Shown piece after piece: positions 45,181-54,128 of a DNA stretch of 64,000 bases. How positions within the stretch are numbered: the stretch's first letter is position 1; each line of letters opens with the position of its first letter. Origin of the DNA: DATMRF01 sp035566435 (GTDB lineage Bacteria > Verrucomicrobiota > Verrucomicrobiia > Limisphaerales > UBA8199); the NCBI GenBank assembly GCA_035566435.1, contig DATMRF010000130.1, positions 1-64,000 of the forward strand, read 5' to 3'. The notes under the pieces are model-generated. The model made no database searches. It saw nothing but the letters and a program-made list of their open reading frames with translations, and was not told where the DNA came from. A program made the translations under genes and the position numbers.

Positions 45181-45220
45181 CGTCGGCGCTATCCGGCGCT
45201 ATCCGGCACTAATCGGCGCT
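45181..45220. repeat. Decamer array, ATCCGGCGCT units
   Basis: Four 10-base units (CGTCGGCGCT, ATCCGGCGCT, ATCCGGCACT, AATCGGCGCT) with exact 10-base step. Confidence 0.82.
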
Positions 45221-45249
45221 ACTAAAGGTATTATTCTCTGATCACCTGG

Positions 45250-45277
45250 CTATCAACTATCAACTTTCGACTATCAA
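45250..45277. repeat. Heptamer array, CTATCAA, 4 units
   Basis: Three CTATCAA copies and one CTTTCGA, stepping by exactly 7 bases. Confidence 0.75.
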
Positions 45278-45420
45278 CTCTTTCGGTGCCCACTCGGGCA
45301 ACTGCTCTTTGACATCTTAATCGGGAAACGACGCCGCGTTCCGTCCGGAGCGCGGAGCTCCGGTTCTGGCCAGATCCCCGCGGAGCCGCCCTCCGCGCTT
45401 CGGCGTCGCATGAATTCGCA

Positions 45421-45520
45421 TGAGTTCTCACCATTTCTCACCAATTCTCACGGTTTCTCAGTTTTTCTCACGAGTTCTCGCGAGTTCTCACGTTTTCTGG
45501 CTAATTCTCATTAGTTCTCG
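45421..45520. repeat. Decamer array ending TTCTCA, 10 units
   Basis: Ten units of exactly 10 bases whose last six bases are TTCTCA (seven of ten; the others TTCTCG twice and TTCTGG). The first four bases vary freely, for example CCAT, CCAA, CGGT, GTTT, CGAG. It ends about 82 bases before the -35 box of the cysI promoter. Confidence 0.92.
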
Positions 45521-45601
45521 TTACGGACATTCCGCTTCCTCTGCCCTGTCGCAGGTGGCCGCACGCGGTACGGAAAAATCGAGCAACAGCCAAAAAGGTT
45601 G

Positions 45602-45630
45602 TTGACAGAATCGCCGACAGAAAGCATAAT
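45602..45630 (+). promoter_or_regulatory. Consensus sigma70 promoter of the cys operon
   Basis: TTGACA (45602-45607), 17-base spacer, CATAAT (45625-45630). The predicted start near 45637 leaves a leader of about 19 bases before the cysI ATG. I see no Shine-Dalgarno-like run in that leader. Confidence 0.75.
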
Positions 45631-45655
45631 CATTACCAATATAAGCAACTAACTT

Positions 45656-47341
45656 ATGATTGCAGTCCCGGAACAGGTTAAGCTGGCGCGGAATGAAGGT
45701 TTAAAGGAGGGTAACCCGCTCCTCTCAGGCACTATCGCTCAAACACTTGCAGATGCCACGGCAGAGCGCTTTTCGGAGGATGACTACGAGTTTCTCAAGT
45801 TCCACGGGATTTATCAGCAGGATGACCGGGACAAGCGCAAGATAGCCAAGCATTACATGCTGATGGTGCGGACGAAGTTTCCCGGGGGAGTCCTGAGCGC
45901 TCCGCAATACCTCACTTGCGACCGGCTGTCCGACCAGTTTGGAAACGGCACGATGCGCATCACGACCCGCCAGGATTTTCAGTTCCACGGCATTCTCAAG
46001 GCCAACATTCGCCAGGCGATGAAGACGATGAACGAGGCGTTGATTTCGACAATCGCGGCGTGCGGCGACGTCGAGCGCAACGTGATGGCCCCGCCGACGC
46101 CGGCGACGAGCCCATTGGTGGACGAAGTGCTCGCGCAAGCGCGCAAGTTGTCGGATAACCTCGCCCCGAAAACCCCAGCATATCACACCATCTGGATTGA
46201 CGGCCAGCAACTGGATTTGAAAAGCGAAGCCAACGCCAACTTCGTGGACCCGTTCTATGGCAAACGCTACCTGCCGCGGAAGTTCAAGACGGCTTTCGTG
46301 ATCCCTCCGCTCAACGACATCGATGTTTTCACCAACGACCAGGGCTTCATCGTCATTGCAGAGAATGGCCGGTTGGCCGGTTACAACCTGGTGGCCGGAG
46401 GCGGCATGGGAATGTCCCATGGCAACGCCCAAACGTTCCCGCGCCTGGCGGATATGATCGGGTTCGTGGCGCCGGAGCACCTGGAAGCCGTCGCCAAAGC
46501 GGTCGTGACCATTCATCGCGATTTCGGTGATCGCACAAATCGCAAGCATGCCCGACTGAAGTACGTGCTTGAAGAACGCGGCGTGGATTGGTTCCGGTTG
46601 GAATTAGAGCAGCGGGTCGGGATTAAGCTGGGTCCGGCGCGGCCATTTGAATTCACCAAACAAGGCGACCTGCTTGGCTGGCATCAGCAGACCAACGGCA
46701 ATTACTTCCTTGGGCTTTTCGTCGAGAACGGTCGCGTTCACGATGTGGACGGGTATCAACTCAAGACCGGCTTGCGGCGCGTCGTCGACCGGTTTCAGCC
46801 GGAAGTTCGGCTGACTGCTTCGCAGAATTTGTTACTCGTCAACATCAAACCCGACCAACGTGCCGCGCTGGAGCAGCTCCTGGGCGAGCACGGGGTTTCC
46901 GTGAGCAACCCTTTCAGCAGAACGCGGCTGGCCTCAATGGCGTGTCCGGCGTTGCCAACGTGTGGCCTGGCCCTGGCGGAGTCCGAGCGTGTCCTGCCGG
47001 AAATGCTGACGCGGGTCGAAAAGCTGCTGTCGGAACTTGGCCTGCAGGAGGAGGAGCTGATCATCCGCATGACCGGGTGCCCGAACGGCTGTGCGAGGCC
47101 TTTCATGGCCGAGATCGCATTCGTCGGTAAGTCCCCAAACAAATATCAGCTTTACCTCGGCGGCAACGAACCGAGCACACGCCTGAACCGCCTGTACAAG
47201 GACTCGGTCAAGGGCGAAGACCTGCTCGGCGAACTTCGCGCCGTGCTGGTTCGCTACCGCGAGGAGCGTCAAAACGGCGAGCGCTTCGGCGATTTTTGCG
47301 CGCGGGTGCTTTGGCCGGCGGCGGGTGGCGCTACTTCTTGA
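45656..47341 (+). CDS. cysI: Sulfite reductase hemoprotein subunit
   Basis: 561 residues with the duplicated nitrite/sulfite reductase ferredoxin-like and siroheme domains. Siroheme-[4Fe-4S] ligands are ACPALPTCGLALAE (C429, C435) and MTGCPNGCARP (C474, C478). The siroheme-contact pattern RITTRQDFQFHG near residue 100 favours sulfite over nitrite reductase. Reduces sulfite to sulfide with six electrons. No CysJ flavoprotein is adjacent, so electrons may come from ferredoxin or another reductase. First gene of the cys operon. Confidence 0.93.
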   Translation: MIAVPEQVKLARNEGLKEGNPLLSGTIAQTLADATAERFSEDDYEFLKFHGIYQQDDRDKRKIAKHYMLMVRTKFPGGVLSAPQYLTCDRLSDQFGNGTMRITTRQDFQFHGILKANIRQAMKTMNEALISTIAACGDVERNVMAPPTPATSPLVDEVLAQARKLSDNLAPKTPAYHTIWIDGQQLDLKSEANANFVDPFYGKRYLPRKFKTAFVIPPLNDIDVFTNDQGFIVIAENGRLAGYNLVAGGGMGMSHGNAQTFPRLADMIGFVAPEHLEAVAKAVVTIHRDFGDRTNRKHARLKYVLEERGVDWFRLELEQRVGIKLGPARPFEFTKQGDLLGWHQQTNGNYFLGLFVENGRVHDVDGYQLKTGLRRVVDRFQPEVRLTASQNLLLVNIKPDQRAALEQLLGEHGVSVSNPFSRTRLASMACPALPTCGLALAESERVLPEMLTRVEKLLSELGLQEEELIIRMTGCPNGCARPFMAEIAFVGKSPNKYQLYLGGNEPSTRLNRLYKDSVKGEDLLGELRAVLVRYREERQNGERFGDFCARVLWPAAGGATS

Positions 47342-47368
47342 CCCGTCGATGAACTCCCGTCCCGTAGC

Positions 47369-47475
47369 GCAGGCTTCCAAGCCTGCTGTATCGCCGACTT
47401 CCCAGCCGGCAGCCCCCCGCCAGCTCGGCGGGTCCGCCGCCTACAATCCTGCGATACCGCAGATTTCAAGTCTGC
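47369..47475. repeat. Triple-palindrome dispersed repeat, copy 2
   Basis: Begins with GCAGGCTTCCAAGCCTGC (47369-47386) and the same following bases as copy 1, then has a decayed middle (GACTTCCCAGCCGGC) and an insertion. It ends with a GCAGATTTCAAGTCTGC half-palindrome. It fills most of the 152-base gap between cysI and cysH. Confidence 0.8.
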
Positions 47476-47493
47476 GTCACAACTGACCCGACC

Positions 47494-48243
47494 GTGCAAA
47501 CGCCAACCGACATGCTTACTCCCGCAGAAGTCCGGGCGCTGGACGAGCGGTTTAACCGGCAGCGGACCGAGGAAATCCTGGCCTGGGCCTGGGAGCGGTT
47601 CGGCGCGCGCGCGGCGATTGGCACGAGCTTTCAAGGCGCGGGGCTGGTCATGATCCACCTCGCCACGCAGAATCATTTGCCTTTCCCCGTGTTCACTCTT
47701 GATACCGGCCTTCTTTTTCCGGAAACGGTCGCGCTCAAAAAACGGCTCGAGGATTTTTTCGGACTGACGATCGAATCCCTGGAGCCGGACCTCACGGTGG
47801 AGGAGCAGGCGGACATCAACGGCCCGGAGCTCTGGTCGCGCAATCCGGACCTGTGTTGCACGATCCGCAAAGTCCTTCCCCTGCGCGATAAACTTTGCGA
47901 CCTCGATTGCTGGATTACTGGGTTGCGCCGGCAGCAATCCGAGACCCGCTCGGCGATCGGCATCATCGAGCTTTATGCGTTCGACGAAACCTCGGGACGC
48001 GACATCGTCAAGCTCAACCCCATGGCTAACTGGACCCGCGACGCGGTTTGGAATTACTTGCGCGAGCACAAGGTCCCGTATAACCCCTTGCACGATCGGG
48101 GCTACGGCTCGATCGGCTGTCAACCCTGTACCAAACGGACCGCCAACGGCGAGAACGAGCGGGCCGGCCGGTGGATTGGCTTCAACAAAGTCGAATGCGG
48201 CATTCACACGTTCATGCCGAAGAAAGTGGATTTTCAGATTTAA
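47494..48243 (+). CDS. cysH: Adenylylsulfate (APS) reductase, thioredoxin-dependent
   Basis: 249 residues from a GTG; an ATG at 47512 (MLTPAEVRALDERF) is an alternative. Reduces activated sulfate to sulfite. PP-loop GTSFQGAGL near residue 46 and C-terminal redox-active ECGIH. The two extra cysteine pairs DLCCTIRKVLPL and GCQPCTKR bind a [4Fe-4S] cluster and mark the APS-using type rather than the PAPS-using type. Six bases separate it from cysD. Confidence 0.92.
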   Translation: MQTPTDMLTPAEVRALDERFNRQRTEEILAWAWERFGARAAIGTSFQGAGLVMIHLATQNHLPFPVFTLDTGLLFPETVALKKRLEDFFGLTIESLEPDLTVEEQADINGPELWSRNPDLCCTIRKVLPLRDKLCDLDCWITGLRRQQSETRSAIGIIELYAFDETSGRDIVKLNPMANWTRDAVWNYLREHKVPYNPLHDRGYGSIGCQPCTKRTANGENERAGRWIGFNKVECGIHTFMPKKVDFQI

Positions 48244-48249
48244 TTCGTC

Positions 48250-49062
48250 ATGGACTACTTATCGAAACTGGAGAACCAGAGCATCTACATCCTGCGCGAG
48301 GCCTTCAACAAGTTCGAGAACCTCGCGATGTTGTGGAGCATTGGGAAGGATTCCACCGTCCTGCTTTGGCTGGCGCGCAAGGCCTTTTTCGGCCATGTGC
48401 CCTTTCCGTTAGTGCACGTCGATACGACCTACAAGATCCAGTCGATGATCGAGTACCGCGACCAATTGGTGAAGGATTGGAAGCTGCAGCTCATCGTCGG
48501 CAAGAACGAAGAGGTCCTCAAGAGCGGCGTCACCTATCCCAATGGCAAAGCCACCCGCGTCGAATGTTGCGGCACCTTGAAGAAAGACGCCCTCAAGCAG
48601 GTCCTCGACAAACATCATTTCACCGGCGTGATCGTCGGCGTGCGCCGTGACGAGGAGCCGACCCGCGCCAAAGAACGCTATTTCAGCCCGCGCGATAAAA
48701 ACATGGAATGGAATGTCGAGGATCAGCCTCCCGAACTCTGGGACCAGTTCAAAACTGACTTTGAAAAGGGTGCGCATATCCGGATTCATCCGCTCCTCCA
48801 CTGGACCGAGCTGAATGTTTGGGAATACATCGAACGGGAGCATATCCCGGTCATTCCGCTCTATTTCGCGAACAGCAAGGGTGAACGTTACCGCAGCCTG
48901 GGCTGCGCGCCGTGCACCTTTCCGATCAAGTCCAGGGCAAAGAACGTCGGCGAGATCATCGAGGAGCTGCGGCTCACCCGAACGCCGGAACGCGCCGGCC
49001 GCGCGCAGGACAAAGAGAGCGAGGACGCGTTCGAGAAGCTGAGGCGGGATGGGTATATGTAG
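48250..49062 (+). CDS. cysD: Sulfate adenylyltransferase subunit 2
   Basis: 270 residues of the PAPS-reductase-like fold. The PP-loop is MLWSIGKDSTVLLWLARKAF. The family blocks RRDEEPTRAKER and LGCAPCTFPIKS are present. Forms the ATP sulfurylase with the CysN part of the next gene, making APS from sulfate and ATP. Confidence 0.95.
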   Translation: MDYLSKLENQSIYILREAFNKFENLAMLWSIGKDSTVLLWLARKAFFGHVPFPLVHVDTTYKIQSMIEYRDQLVKDWKLQLIVGKNEEVLKSGVTYPNGKATRVECCGTLKKDALKQVLDKHHFTGVIVGVRRDEEPTRAKERYFSPRDKNMEWNVEDQPPELWDQFKTDFEKGAHIRIHPLLHWTELNVWEYIEREHIPVIPLYFANSKGERYRSLGCAPCTFPIKSRAKNVGEIIEELRLTRTPERAGRAQDKESEDAFEKLRRDGYM

Positions 49063-49124
49063 GGCATGAAAACACGAAACATCAAATGTAAAAAGCTTGG
49101 AAGGGTGAAAACGCAAAGCCAGAC

Positions 49125-51032
49125 ATGAGTTCAGGAAACGGACATTCAGGCACGCCGACGGAACAGTTGAAAATCGTGATCGTCGGTCATGTGGATCATG
49201 GCAAATCGACGTTTGTCGGACGCCTGTTTCACGACACCGGGTCGCTGCCGGAAGGCAAGCTCGAGCAGCTCCAGAAAGTCGCCGAGCGCCGCGGCGTCCC
49301 TTTCGAATGGGCCAATTTGATGGATGCCCTCCAGTCCGAGCGTGACCAGAATATCACCATCGATACCGCGCAGATCTGGTTCCAGACGAAGAAGCGCCAG
49401 TACGTCATCATCGACGCTCCGGGCCACAAAGAATTCCTTAAGAACATGATCACCGGCGCCGCCAACGCCGAGGCCGCGTTGCTGCTCATCGACGCCCATG
49501 AAGGCGTGCAGGAAAACTCGCGCCGGCACGGATACTTGCTCAACCTGCTGGGCATCCGCCAGATCGCTGTCCTGGTGAACAAGATGGACCTCGAAGATTA
49601 CAGCGAAGCGAGGTTTAAGCAGATCGAGGCCGAGTACCGCTCCTGGCTCAAGACCATCGGCGTCGAGCCCAAAACGTTCATCCCTATGGCCGCGAAGCAC
49701 GGCGATAACATCGCGTCGCTCAGCGCCAATATGCCTTGGTGGCGCGGCGCCACTGTCCTGCAAACGCTCGATGAGTTCAAGGTGTCCGAGTTGCCTGATG
49801 GCCAGCCGCTGCGCCTGCCAATCCAGGACGTTTACCGGTTTGACGACCGCCGCATCCTCGCCGGCCGCGTCGAGTCCGGCTCGATCAAGGTCGGTGACCG
49901 GGTCGTGTTCTCTCCCACCAACAAGACCAGCACGGTGAAAACCATCGAGCGCTGGAACGCGCCGCCCACCAATTCTGCATCCGCCGGCGAGTCGATCGGC
50001 ATCACGCTGACCGAGCAAATCTTCGTCGCGCGCGGCGCCGTCGCCGCGCTGGAATCCGACCCGCCCTTCGAGCTGTCGAGCTTCAAGGCGCGTTTGTTCT
50101 GGCTGGGCCGCCAGCCGTTCGCCAAAGGCAAAATGTACAAACTCAAGCTGGCGACTCAGGAGGTCGAATGCCAAATCGAGTCCATCGAAAAAGTCATCGA
50201 TGCCTCGACGCTCGAAACCGTATCGCGCCGGCCCGAAGATTCTTTCGTCGGCCGGCACGAGGTAGGGGAATTAACGCTCCACACCCGCAAACCGATCGCC
50301 TTCGATGTCCACACCGAGATTGTGCCCACTGGCCGATTTGTCATTGTGGATGGCTTTGACGTTTCGGGAGGCGGCATCATCGCAGCGCACAACTACCCGC
50401 GTCGCACCCATGACGCGACGACCAAAAGCAACAATATTTACTGGAGCCGCGGCAAAGTGACTTCCCGGCAGCGCGAACTGCGCAACGGGCATGCGGGCTC
50501 CGTTCTGTGGCTGACCGGACTCTCGAGCGCCGGCAAATCCACTATTGCTACCGAACTCGAACGAGAGCTTTTCAACCAGGGCCGCCACGCTTATGTGCTC
50601 GACGGCGACAACATCAGGCACGGTCTGGGCGCCAACCTCGGGTTCTCGCCCAAGGACCGTACCGAGAACATCCGACGCGTGGGCGAGGTCGCCAAACTGT
50701 TCGCGGACGCCGGCATCATCTGCATCACAGCGTTCATCTCGCCGTACCGCGAGGACCGCGACCTGGTCCGCAAGCTCCTGCCGGCCGGCCGCTTCATCGA
50801 GGTTTATGTGAACGCTCCGCTCGAAATTTGCGAGCAGCGCGACCCGAAAGGTCTCTATGCCAAAGCGCGCGCGAAGGAAATCAAAGAGTTCACCGGCATC
50901 TCTGCTCCGTACGAACCGCCACTAAAGCCCGAGCTCGAACTGCGCACCGACCAATTGACCGCAGCCGAATGCGTTACCCGCATACTGGAGTACCTGCAGG
51001 TGCACGACACGGAAACCGCGATCTCGATTTGA
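49125..51032 (+). CDS. cysNC: Bifunctional sulfate adenylyltransferase subunit 1 / APS kinase
   Basis: 635 residues. Residues ~10-430 are the GTPase CysN (P-loop GHVDHGKST, DAPGHKEF, NKMDL) with its beta-barrel domains. Residues ~450-630 are APS kinase CysC (Walker A GLSSAGKST, DGDNIRHGLGANLGFS, PYREDRD). GTP hydrolysis drives APS formation, and CysC makes PAPS. Since the reductase here is APS-type, PAPS may serve sulfotransfer to glycans or small molecules. Confidence 0.95.
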   Translation: MSSGNGHSGTPTEQLKIVIVGHVDHGKSTFVGRLFHDTGSLPEGKLEQLQKVAERRGVPFEWANLMDALQSERDQNITIDTAQIWFQTKKRQYVIIDAPGHKEFLKNMITGAANAEAALLLIDAHEGVQENSRRHGYLLNLLGIRQIAVLVNKMDLEDYSEARFKQIEAEYRSWLKTIGVEPKTFIPMAAKHGDNIASLSANMPWWRGATVLQTLDEFKVSELPDGQPLRLPIQDVYRFDDRRILAGRVESGSIKVGDRVVFSPTNKTSTVKTIERWNAPPTNSASAGESIGITLTEQIFVARGAVAALESDPPFELSSFKARLFWLGRQPFAKGKMYKLKLATQEVECQIESIEKVIDASTLETVSRRPEDSFVGRHEVGELTLHTRKPIAFDVHTEIVPTGRFVIVDGFDVSGGGIIAAHNYPRRTHDATTKSNNIYWSRGKVTSRQRELRNGHAGSVLWLTGLSSAGKSTIATELERELFNQGRHAYVLDGDNIRHGLGANLGFSPKDRTENIRRVGEVAKLFADAGIICITAFISPYREDRDLVRKLLPAGRFIEVYVNAPLEICEQRDPKGLYAKARAKEIKEFTGISAPYEPPLKPELELRTDQLTAAECVTRILEYLQVHDTETAISI

Positions 51033-51112
51033 CGGCGGGCGGTTTGGCAACGCCCCTGCGCTCCTGGCCGATTGAGCATGGCGCTGGGAACGGTCTTTTG
51101 TTGCGAGGTAGG

Positions 51113-51211
51113 AAAGCGGCAGAGGACTGCCGCACGCCACAAGCTTGCGGACGCACGAACGGCAGACGACGCTCGCTTGCGTTTTGCACTGCGGCAGTCC
51201 CCTGCCGCTTT
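51113..51211. repeat. Paired inverted REP-like element
   Basis: Left arm 51113-51134 and right arm 51190-51211 are inverted copies of each other with one mismatch in 22. Each arm is itself a perfect hairpin (GCGGCAG-aggA-CTGCCGC and GCGGCAG-tccc-CTGCCGC). The 55-base middle has no pattern I recognise. It follows cysNC and may act as a transcript end or mark a mobile repeat. Confidence 0.82.
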
Positions 51212-51305
51212 GGCACTCTAGCCCCATCCCTCCTCAGCTCTTTCGAACGCACGCGCACCTGGAGCGGGAGCTTGCCGTGCAGCGCGAAACCGCTATTGTG
51301 GTCTG

Positions 51306-52364
51306 GTGAACAGGTTTTTATTGACGCTTCTACTGTTCTGGCTGGCGTCGCCCTTGGCATCGGGTGGCCAAACAACGGAAGGAGAACGGAGGCAGTTCGA
51401 GGAAGTCAAGGCCAGGGCAGACGGCGGGGAGGCCCAGGCGCAACTTGACCTGGGGATGCTGTATGCTTCTGGCACCTGGGTGGGAAAAGACTTGAAGCGA
51501 GCGGCCAAATGGCATCGCAAAGCCGCCGAGCAGGGCCTGCCGCGAGCGCAGTATCAATTGGGCCTGGACTATGCCGCGGGCGAGGGCGTCAAGACGGACA
51601 CGGCGACAGCAGTCGCATGGTTCCGTCGCGCTGCCGAGCAGGACCTTGCGGAGGCACAATTCAGCCTGGGCCTTTGTTATGCGAACGGCCGCGGGGTCAA
51701 CCCGAACGCCGTCGAAGCCGTGAGTTGGTTCCGGAAAGCGGCCGCGCGAGGCTATGCGGATGCCGAAGCTGAGCTGGGTAACTCTTATTTGCAGGGGACC
51801 GGCGTGACGAAGGATGCGCTCGAAGGTGCGAGGTGGATTCGACGAGCGGCGGAACGAGGGTCCGCGTCGGCCCAGAATAGTCTGGCGCTCTGCTACGAAA
51901 AGGGCACGGGGATGGCAAAGGATTACGTGCAGGCCTACAAATGGTATGCGTTGGCGGCGGCGCAGGACGATGAGCATGCGGCAGACATCCGCGTGAGCAT
52001 GGCAAAACTGGAGAGCTCGCTGACCCCGGATCAGATCACCGAGGCCCAGCGCCTGGCGCGCGAGTTCAAACCGGGAACCGCGGGAGCATCCCGGCCGCCT
52101 GGCGGCAGCGATGGAAAAACCGGCAAGACGCCAGGCGCATCTGAAACAGCGAAAACAGGCTCAGTGAACGTAACGAGCGAGGATGACCATTGCGACGTGT
52201 TTATCGACGGGGCGTTTGTAGGGAATTCGCCTGCAAAATTGAATTTGGCGGAGGGCCGGCATCTGGTTGAGGTCAGGAAGCCGGGGTTCAAGGTTTATCG
52301 CAAAGAACTGCAGGTCGGCGCGGGTTCGGAGTTGAGCCTGCGAGCGGTGTTGGACCGGGAGTGA
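51306..52364 (+). CDS. Secreted Sel1-repeat and PEGA-domain protein
   Basis: 352 residues, GTG start (NRFLLTLLLFWLASPLASG, signal peptide). About six Sel1 (TPR-like) repeats of 36 residues fill residues ~35-250, each with A-Y-LG--Y--G-GV---. A Gly/Pro-rich linker and a PEGA domain (~285-350, CDVFIDGAFVGNSPAKLNL) follow. Sel1 repeats mediate protein binding; PEGA domains are found in surface proteins. Likely periplasmic. Confidence 0.87.
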   Translation: MNRFLLTLLLFWLASPLASGGQTTEGERRQFEEVKARADGGEAQAQLDLGMLYASGTWVGKDLKRAAKWHRKAAEQGLPRAQYQLGLDYAAGEGVKTDTATAVAWFRRAAEQDLAEAQFSLGLCYANGRGVNPNAVEAVSWFRKAAARGYADAEAELGNSYLQGTGVTKDALEGARWIRRAAERGSASAQNSLALCYEKGTGMAKDYVQAYKWYALAAAQDDEHAADIRVSMAKLESSLTPDQITEAQRLAREFKPGTAGASRPPGGSDGKTGKTPGASETAKTGSVNVTSEDDHCDVFIDGAFVGNSPAKLNLAEGRHLVEVRKPGFKVYRKELQVGAGSELSLRAVLDRE

Positions 52365-52540
52365 ACATTAATTACACTTGCTATTCCTGCGGAACAGGCC
52401 AGAGTCGATCGCTAGAAGATGGTTTTGCGCTTTCGTGGCATGGAAATCTTCAGGTGAACGCAGTTCGGTGATGATTTGAGACCCGATCCTCGGGAACAGT
52501 CTGCAGAAAGCGAAGCCGTCCGAGACGATAGCAAGACTAG

Positions 52541-52888
52541 ATGAGCACAAAACTGTTCGTAGGGAATCTTTCCTTCGACACCACCGAGAACGACCTACAG
52601 GACGCGTTCGCGGCCCACGGCACGGTGGTGGAAGCCAACCTGATGATGGATCGGTCCACGGGCCGCCCTCGTGGTTTCGGGTTTATCACGATGAGCACGC
52701 CTGAGGAGGCGCAAAAGGCCATCGACGCGCTCAACGGGAAGGAATTGGGCGGGCGCGCCTTAACGGTGAACCTGGCGCGACCGCGCGAGGAGCGCTCGGG
52801 CGGCGGCGGTGGCGGCCGCGGTGGTTACGGTGGTGGCGGTCGTGGCGGCGGTGGCGGTGGCGGTGGCCGTGGCCGGGATCGTTACTGA
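52541..52888 (+). CDS. RNA-binding protein, single RRM with glycine-rich tail
   Basis: 115 residues. RRM at residues 2-80 with RNP2 KLFVGNLSF and RNP1 RGFGFITM; the C-terminal ~30 residues are nearly all Gly and Arg (RGG-like). Bacterial relatives bind single-stranded RNA and are often cold-induced. The Gly-coding run is a low-complexity GGTGGC tract. Confidence 0.92.
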   Translation: MSTKLFVGNLSFDTTENDLQDAFAAHGTVVEANLMMDRSTGRPRGFGFITMSTPEEAQKAIDALNGKELGGRALTVNLARPREERSGGGGGGRGGYGGGGRGGGGGGGGRGRDRY

Positions 52889-52914
52889 GCCGAAAGACTG
52901 TCCGGCTTTTCGAA

Positions 52915-52945
52915 GCCCGCTTGGCGCGGGCCTCGTCCTTTTTTT
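52915..52945 (+). terminator. Rho-independent terminator of the RRM gene
   Basis: Stem GCCCGC (52915-52920) with GCGGGC (52926-52931), 5-base loop, followed by CTCGTCC and seven T residues (52939-52945). Confidence 0.82.
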
Positions 52946-53033
52946 GGCTGGCTCGCTTCCTGCTGGCATGTGTGGTATTGTCGGTTAGGCCGACTGGCCA
53001 CGGCCAACGCCGCCATAAACAAAAAAATCAACC

Positions 53034-54095
53034 ATGAGCACGAGCCGTCCCATAACCGAGCCCGGTGCCTCTCTCCAACCAGACTCATCAATCGCTCCGG
53101 ATTGGAAGCTGGTGGTTGCGCATTACCAACGTCCGGCGGTGTGGCGCGCGGTGTGGCAAATAGTCAACTCGCTGGTGCCTTACGTCGTTCTTTGGTTTCT
53201 GATGTATCGGAGCGTGGCGATTTCCTATTGGCTGACCGTACCATTAGTGCTGCTGGCCGGGGGTTTTTTGGTGCGGTTGTTTATTATCTTTCATGACTGC
53301 GGGCACGGTTCATTCTTTAAATCCCGCATCGCGAACGACATCCTGGGAAGCATCACTGGCCTTCTGTGCTTCACGCCTTACTATGAATGGCGTTGGGAAC
53401 ATGCCGTTCATCATGCCAGCGCCGGGGATCTGGACCGACGTGGAACCGGCGACGTCTGGACGCTTACGGTGCAGGAGTACCTGGCGGCGTCGCGCTGGAA
53501 GCGGTTTGCCTATCGGTTGGCGCGCAACCCCTTCATCCTGTTCCTGGTCGCGCCGCTGTTCCTCTTCTTGGTGCTCCAACGCTTTCCAGCTAGGAAGGCG
53601 GGCAGACGCGAGCGGCTTTCAGTCTATGGGACCAACCTGGCGTTACTGGCGCTCGTCGCGGGGATGGGCTGGAGCATGGGGCTGGGAACCTACCTGCTCT
53701 TGCAATTAGGCGTGGTGGCGGTGGGAAGTTCAGTGGGAGTCTGGTTGTTTTACGTCCAACACCAATTCGAAGACGTTTACTGGGAACGGGGCGATCAGTG
53801 GGATTACCTCAAGGCCGCGCTGCAGGGCAGTTCCTATTACAAATTGCCGAAAGTTCTGCAATGGTTTTCGGGCAACATCGGGTTTCATCATATTCATCAT
53901 CTCAGCCCGCGCATTCCCAATTATCACCTCCAAAAATGCCATCAGGCGGAGCCGCTTTTCCAGACCGTTAAGCCCGTCACCCTGCTTTCGAGTTTGAAAT
54001 CCCTAGGCTTTAGGCTTTGGGACGAGCGACGCCGGAAGATGGTGGGGTATCGGGTCCTGCGCCGGTTGCGCCGGCAGGTGCCTGAAAATGGATAA
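53034..54095 (+). CDS. Membrane fatty-acid desaturase
   Basis: 353 residues with four or more membrane helices. The three di-iron histidine boxes are HDCGH, HAVHH and HHIHH (in GFHHIHHLSPRIPNYHL). The box pattern matches acyl-lipid desaturases of the DesA type. Introduces double bonds into membrane lipid acyl chains; neighbouring RRM protein could indicate a shared cold response, which is inference. Confidence 0.9.
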   Translation: MSTSRPITEPGASLQPDSSIAPDWKLVVAHYQRPAVWRAVWQIVNSLVPYVVLWFLMYRSVAISYWLTVPLVLLAGGFLVRLFIIFHDCGHGSFFKSRIANDILGSITGLLCFTPYYEWRWEHAVHHASAGDLDRRGTGDVWTLTVQEYLAASRWKRFAYRLARNPFILFLVAPLFLFLVLQRFPARKAGRRERLSVYGTNLALLALVAGMGWSMGLGTYLLLQLGVVAVGSSVGVWLFYVQHQFEDVYWERGDQWDYLKAALQGSSYYKLPKVLQWFSGNIGFHHIHHLSPRIPNYHLQKCHQAEPLFQTVKPVTLLSSLKSLGFRLWDERRRKMVGYRVLRRLRRQVPENG

Positions 54096-54128
54096 GAGCC
54101 GGCCGCGGGCAAACCGGAGCCTGCCGTA

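Larger units (their letters stand above)
44183..45655. other. Long intergenic region upstream of cysI, repeat-rich
   Basis: About 1.4 kb with no supportable gene; the 220-residue open frame at 44215-44877 has no family resemblance and its 3' end runs into the decamer array. The region holds four different decamer-step arrays, one heptamer array and, at its right end, a consensus promoter, all listed separately. Confidence 0.65.

Noticed and set aside
45421..45520. CRISPR or zinc-finger-like array
   Set aside because: Step of 10 bases is too short for CRISPR and the region is non-coding.
49146..50258. 370-residue open frame opposite cysNC
   Set aside because: Antisense shadow of the CysN domain, without independent motifs.
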